Assembly: GCF_025384765.1 (NCBI RefSeq)
Contig: NZ_VHLL01000009.1
Span: 1-58,223, forward strand
Length of the DNA stretch: 58,223 bases
Origin: Methanoculleus formosensis
GTDB lineage: Archaea > Halobacteriota > Methanomicrobia > Methanomicrobiales > Methanoculleaceae
Reading direction: 5' to 3'
In this document: positions 54,524 to 58,223 of the stretch, piece by piece
Position numbering within the stretch: the first letter of the stretch is position 1
Layout: each line of letters opens with the position of its first letter
The notes under the pieces: model-generated
Told to the model about the DNA's origin: nothing
Seen by the model: only the letters and a program-made list of their open reading frames with translations
Database searches by the model: none
Program-made: the position numbers and the translations under genes

Positions 54524-56250
54524 ACCCTGATGTTACGGAACGCGACGGCGCCGGAGATGAGTGCGGAGAGGGTCTCGGGCAGCCGCTCGATCGGTACGCG
54601 GACCTGCTCCATGCTGTCGCGATCCCTCACGGTCACGGTGTTGTCCTCGAGCGTATCGTAGTCGACGGTGACGGCAAAGGGCGTCCCGACCTCGTCCTGC
54701 CTCCGGTAACGCCTGCCGATGGCGCCGGAGTCGTCGTACTGGGCGAGGATGCGGCACTGCGTGAGCCTCTCCGTGATCGTCTGCGCGATATCGTCGAGAC
54801 CGTCGCGGTTCATCAGCGGGAAGACGGCGGCCTGGATCGGCGCGACCGCCGGCGGGAACCGGAGGACCTTCCGGATCTCGCCTTCGACCTCTTCCTCGGC
54901 GTAGCTGTGCTCGAGGGCGACATAGATCATCCGGTCGATCCCGTACGACGGCTCGATGACGTGGGGCATCACCTCTTCGCCGCGGACCTCGACCTCCTCC
55001 TCCCGGACCGCATAGAGGTCGGCGGGGATGAAGAACTCCTCGCCGTCGACGGTAACCCGCGCACCGTCCTCTCCCGGCTCGGATGCGGCGAGAGCGTCCG
55101 CGATCGCTTTCGCCTTGCCGCGGTACTGAGGTCCGAGAACCCCCATATCTGCCACAATCCGCCGCTTTACGACCCGTTTCGGCTCGTCGTAGGGCATGAA
55201 GACCGTCATCGAAGTGCCGGAGTGTGCGGCGTGCGAGCGCAGGTCGTAGTTGGTGCGGTCGGCGATGCCGACGATCTCCACCCACCCGAAGCGGCCGGAG
55301 TAGACCTCGGCGTCCCAGCAGTCGGCCGCATAGTGCGCCCGCTCGTCGGTCAGGTGCTGGCGGAACCGGAGTTTATCCGCGTCGACACCGATGGCGGTCA
55401 GGATCCGGTGCGTCAGCGCGATGTAGTAGGCGACGTACTCGTTCGCGATCACCCCCTCGCTTACTGCGGCGCGCATCGTCATAGCGGCCGGCTCCTGACC
55501 GTCGAGCTGCCGGGCGATGGTGAGGAGGGGGACGGTGTAGTCCGCGTAGCGGTCGAAGGCGGGATGATCCTTACATTCAGGATGGACGAAGATCTCGGCT
55601 TCCGCCTGGGAGAACTCCCGCAGCCGGATCATGCCCTGGCGGGGAGAGATCTCGTTTCGGTAGGATTTCCCGATCTGAACGGCACCGAAGGGTAGTTTGT
55701 CCCGGTAAAATCGCAGGAGCCGGGGGAAGTCGGTGAAGATGCCCTGGGCGGTCTCGGGGCGCAGGTAGCCCTTCCGCTGCGACCCGGGACCGATGGTCGT
55801 CTCAAACATCAGGTTGAACGCGAAGACGCCCGCTTCACCCAGGGGTTCCTTGCATGACGGGCAGGGGAGCTCATAGAGCGTCGCCTGGAGCGCCTCCGCC
55901 GAGAGCGTGCCCGCGTTCTCGATGCCGTTCTCCTCCGCGATATGATCGGCGCGGAGGTACTCGCCGCAGTGCGGGCACTGCACCATCTTATCGGCAAACT
56001 CTTTCACATGGCCGGACGCGACGAAGATCGCTTCGTTCCCGACGGTAGGGCACTCGATCTCATAGTAGCCTTCCTGGAAGACGTAGAACGACCGCCAGAG
56101 GTTCTCGACGTTTCGCTTCAGCATCGCTCCAAGAGGCCCGTAATCGATGAATCCGGCGACCGACCCGTATATCTCGGATGAGGGCCAGACGAAACCCCGT
56201 CTTCTGGCCACCTCCATGACTTTTTCGTAAATATCGCTCGTTTCGGCCAT
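54520..56250 (-). CDS. glyS: Glycyl-tRNA synthetase (alpha2, archaeal/eukaryotic type)
   Basis: A 576-residue class II synthetase. FVWPSSEIYGSVAGFIDYGP is the family's N-terminal signature; RPETAQGIFTDF and RNEISPRQGMIRLREFSQAE are motif 2 regions, and EPSYGIDRMIYVALEHSY is motif 3. CPHCGEYL and CPSCKEPLG may bind zinc in an insertion. The C-terminal anticodon-binding domain begins near residue 450. First gene of a two-gene operon with hef. Confidence 0.96.
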   Translation of the reverse strand: MAETSDIYEKVMEVARRRGFVWPSSEIYGSVAGFIDYGPLGAMLKRNVENLWRSFYVFQEGYYEIECPTVGNEAIFVASGHVKEFADKMVQCPHCGEYLRADHIAEENGIENAGTLSAEALQATLYELPCPSCKEPLGEAGVFAFNLMFETTIGPGSQRKGYLRPETAQGIFTDFPRLLRFYRDKLPFGAVQIGKSYRNEISPRQGMIRLREFSQAEAEIFVHPECKDHPAFDRYADYTVPLLTIARQLDGQEPAAMTMRAAVSEGVIANEYVAYYIALTHRILTAIGVDADKLRFRQHLTDERAHYAADCWDAEVYSGRFGWVEIVGIADRTNYDLRSHAAHSGTSMTVFMPYDEPKRVVKRRIVADMGVLGPQYRGKAKAIADALAASEPGEDGARVTVDGEEFFIPADLYAVREEEVEVRGEEVMPHVIEPSYGIDRMIYVALEHSYAEEEVEGEIRKVLRFPPAVAPIQAAVFPLMNRDGLDDIAQTITERLTQCRILAQYDDSGAIGRRYRRQDEVGTPFAVTVDYDTLEDNTVTVRDRDSMEQVRVPIERLPETLSALISGAVAFRNIRV

Positions 56251-56557
56251 AGTCTTACAGTACAGTTGAGCGGCGGTGCTAATAAAGAATAGTCCTCGCC
56301 TCGTGCGAGATCACGATCCTTCAAAAAATAGGTGATCCGGTGGAGGGTTTTTTCATGGCAGAAGATATCCCGGAAGATATGGTCACATCCAACGAAATGA
56401 TCCTTCTGTTTTGAGAGTTTATATGGCAAAGTTTAAATGTTAGCGGTTGTAATGTAGGGAACGTTACGCCCCGGCTGGGGGAAAATGTATATATACTTGG
56501 TCGCTATGGGTGACCATCAGAATCAGACAGTGGAATACAGAACTGAGAGAGACGGAC
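56251..56557. promoter_or_regulatory. Divergent promoter region, glyS / helix-turn-helix gene
   Basis: Contains the plus-strand TATA box GTATATATAC (56487-56496), predicting a transcript start near 56517 and a leader of about 40 bases. Toward glyS, AAAGAATAGTCC and TTACAGTACAGTTGAGC are AT-richer and hold its promoter. 56300-56480 shows no gene I can support. Confidence 0.5.
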
Positions 56558-57166
56558 ATGGCAGAAGATACCCGCAAGCAACAGCTCCTTGAGCTGTTCA
56601 CGACCATCACGAACAAGAAGACGATCGTTGAACCGATGAGGAAGGTTCACGGTACGCTCCGGGATCGCGACGCTGTGGAGCGCGAGATTGCCCTGATCAT
56701 GCGGGATATCCTCGATCGGGGGTATTTCAAAACCAAACTCGCCCCGCGGCAGCTCGCGAAACTCGTGGTCGCGTATTACGACGGTAAGAACGACACCGAG
56801 ATCGCGAGGGCGCTCGGCGATGAGAAACTGAGCAAGACCGTGGCACGCGCCCGCGTCCGGCTCAAACTCTTCCGGGAGCTCGACTTCAAGATGCCGTTCG
56901 ACCAGGCGGCGATGACGGAACTTCTTGACTCAGGCAAGACGATGAAGGAGATCAGCGAGGAACTCGATGTAAGCCCCTCGACGCTCCGTGAGTACCGCCA
57001 CGTGATCGAGCAGCAGAGGGACACCACGCTCGATCCGTTCCTGGAACGGATCAGGGACGTCATGGAAGACCGCGATCTCTCCGAGATGATGACGCGGGGT
57101 GTTGTGAACGACGGCCTTAGCGAAGCGATCGACATCACCGAAGCGATCGACATGGGGGAGTTCTGA
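56558..57166 (+). CDS. Helix-turn-helix regulator, CMI4-like
   Basis: A 202-residue archaeal protein resembling the 'conditioned medium-induced protein 4' family. Two helix-turn-helix-like segments are visible: DGKNDTEIARALGDEKLSKT (about 75-100) and SGKTMKEISEELDVSPSTLR (about 125-145). The ends are acidic (SEAIDITEAIDMGEF). A transcriptional role is inferred. ATG 56558 is used; an in-frame GTG at 56510 lies before the predicted transcript start. Confidence 0.8.
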   Translation: MAEDTRKQQLLELFTTITNKKTIVEPMRKVHGTLRDRDAVEREIALIMRDILDRGYFKTKLAPRQLAKLVVAYYDGKNDTEIARALGDEKLSKTVARARVRLKLFRELDFKMPFDQAAMTELLDSGKTMKEISEELDVSPSTLREYRHVIEQQRDTTLDPFLERIRDVMEDRDLSEMMTRGVVNDGLSEAIDITEAIDMGEF

Positions 57167-57226
57167 GCCCCGGCCCATCCTCACACTCACTCAACATTTT
57201 TTAACATCCGGGCCGATCTCTTCTCC

Positions 57227-57901
57227 ATGAGGTTGACCTGGCTTGGCCACGCGTGTTTCTCTCTTGCAGGATCGCGGACGGTCCTCGTCGATCCCTTCAT
57301 CCCAAAGGGGTCTCTTGCCGCGGAGCCCGATATCGTTGCCGTGACGCATGCTCACGCCGATCACCTGGGCATCACCGTAGAACTCTCGAAGAAGACGGTC
57401 GCTATCAACGAGGTCGCAAAGTATCTGAAGACAAAGGGCGTCCCCGCCGAAGCGATGAACCTCGGCGGCACCATCACCGTCGACGGCGTCCGGTTCACGA
57501 TGACGCCCGCGCTCCACTCATCGTGGCTTGAGGATGAAGGGGCAGGGTTCTACGGCGGCGTGGCCGCGGGATTCGTCATCACGATGGACGGCGTCAGCGT
57601 CTACCACGCCGGCGACACGGCGCTCTTCTCCGATATGCAGCTCATCCGCGACCTCTACCGGCCGGATGTGGCGCTCCTCCCCGTGGGTGGGTGCTATACG
57701 ATGGGGCCCCAGGAGGCAATGATCGCGGCGCGGTACATCGGCGCACCGCTCGTTATCCCGATGCATTACGACACCTTCCCCATCATCCAGCAGAACCTGG
57801 AGGAGTTCAAGCGGACGATCGAGCGGACGACGTCGATCCGGGTCGCGCTGCTCTCGCCGGGAGAGAGCATCGAGGTCGGTTCGGAGGAGGGCGGGGAGTG
57901 A
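57227..57901 (+). CDS. UPF0173 metallo-beta-lactamase-fold hydrolase
   Basis: A 224-residue UPF0173 hydrolase. H41-A-H43-A-D45-H46 (THAHADHLG) is the zinc motif, with ALHSSW, YHAGDTALFSDM and VIPMHYDTFP supplying further ligands. Members hydrolyse phosphodiester or ester bonds, substrate unknown. It follows the regulator gene by 60 bases on the same strand and may be co-transcribed. Confidence 0.93.
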   Translation: MRLTWLGHACFSLAGSRTVLVDPFIPKGSLAAEPDIVAVTHAHADHLGITVELSKKTVAINEVAKYLKTKGVPAEAMNLGGTITVDGVRFTMTPALHSSWLEDEGAGFYGGVAAGFVITMDGVSVYHAGDTALFSDMQLIRDLYRPDVALLPVGGCYTMGPQEAMIAARYIGAPLVIPMHYDTFPIIQQNLEEFKRTIERTTSIRVALLSPGESIEVGSEEGGE

Positions 57902-58223
57902 GGGATCCCACACCCCGTTTTGCGGTTACAGAAGCGTATGCCCGTCTGCCCGGGGTGATGTTGCTTCAGTGGCATGTGTGACCGAGGATTGAGGGAGAGC
58001 AACTCATACTTTCGGAGTTCGCGCCCCTCCGGCCACATTCTGGGGCATCTTAAGTCCCGTGAACGGATTTCCATTGGATATCGGGAGGTCGTCCCAAAAA
58101 GATCTCCGAACCTTCGGTATACCTTATCTATCATTTGAACCCCATTCTGAACAAGAAGGGTGAAACCGGCTTTCCATAGGATATCGCCACACGGGGGAGG
58201 GTCTGGGAGGGGGTGTCCCCCTC
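57902..58223. other. Right-edge intergenic region
   Basis: After the UPF0173 stop. No gene is visible before copy E of the MITE-like element begins at 58085. Confidence 0.5.
58085..58223 (-). repeat. MITE-like element, copy E (cut by window edge)
   Basis: Starts GAGGTCGTCCCAAAAAGATC and keeps the order of copy A: GAAGGGTGAAACC, then GATATCGCCACACGGGGGAG and GGGAGGGGGTGTCCCCCTC. Oriented like copy A; its far end is outside the window. Confidence 0.8.

Overview
The window is GC-rich archaeal DNA that looks like a hydrogenotrophic methanogen of the Methanomicrobiales, close to Methanoculleus. The reasons are a TATA-binding protein, transcription factor S, archaeal Hef, an archaeosortase, archaellins, methanofuran biosynthesis genes (mfnD, mfnF), an F420-type formate dehydrogenase (fdhA, fdhB), a cobalt/nickel ECF transporter, an acetyl-CoA synthetase for acetate assimilation, and a gyrase pair. 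I see no rRNA, tRNA or CRISPR array. Species is inferred from gene content only.

Layout. 1-7.0 kb: multi-PAS sensor, nitroreductase, cytoplasmic HtrA protease, alpha/beta hydrolase, glycerophosphodiesterase and two DUF2795 paralogues. 7.1-11.8 kb: polar amino-acid ABC transporter (orphan binding protein on +, permease-ATPase-permease operon on -), split by an EamA permease with a histidine-rich tail and a MITE-like element. 12-14 kb: glycolytic pair, class I aldolase and a phosphofructokinase with the residues of a PPi-dependent enzyme. 14-21.4 kb: membrane proteins, an ABC exporter with a DUF5714 protein, two archaellins, DUF1616. 21.5-24.9 kb: fdhAB, followed by about 1 kb of GC-rich repeats containing a scrap of fdhB. 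25.8-33.1 kb: zinc-ribbon proteins, mfnD-mfnF, surE, rpiA, a small regulator, tbp, acs. 33.4-34.4 kb: a two-gene unit whose second gene is frameshifted. 34.6-40.8 kb: tfs, archaeosortase artA, CDP-alcohol phosphatidyltransferase, arfC, pth2-truD, two membrane proteins. 40.9-44.8 kb: geranylgeranyl reductase and cbiMNOQ. 45.3-50.2 kb: small conserved protein, gyrB-gyrA. 50.5-57.9 kb: AT-rich orphan gene, YjbQ protein, UPF0147, Sjogren antigen-type zinc protein, glyS-hef, helix-turn-helix regulator and a UPF0173 hydrolase.

Most of the window is ordinary chromosome with short operons and many 4-base ATGA overlaps. Its unusual content is non-coding: a 189-bp inverted-repeat element present five times (one copy cut by the window edge), a 342-bp element with IS6-like ends and an 8-bp target duplication, a GC-rich two-module repeat, and several palindromic or duplicated promoter regions (acs, fdh, gyrBA, cbiM, the 39.9 kb gene). 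I do not see a clear new defence or metabolic system. The best candidates for new biology are the frameshifted HEPN-like pair at 33.4-34.4 kb, the His-tailed EamA permease with a probable CTG start, the PPi-type phosphofructokinase and the mobile repeat families.
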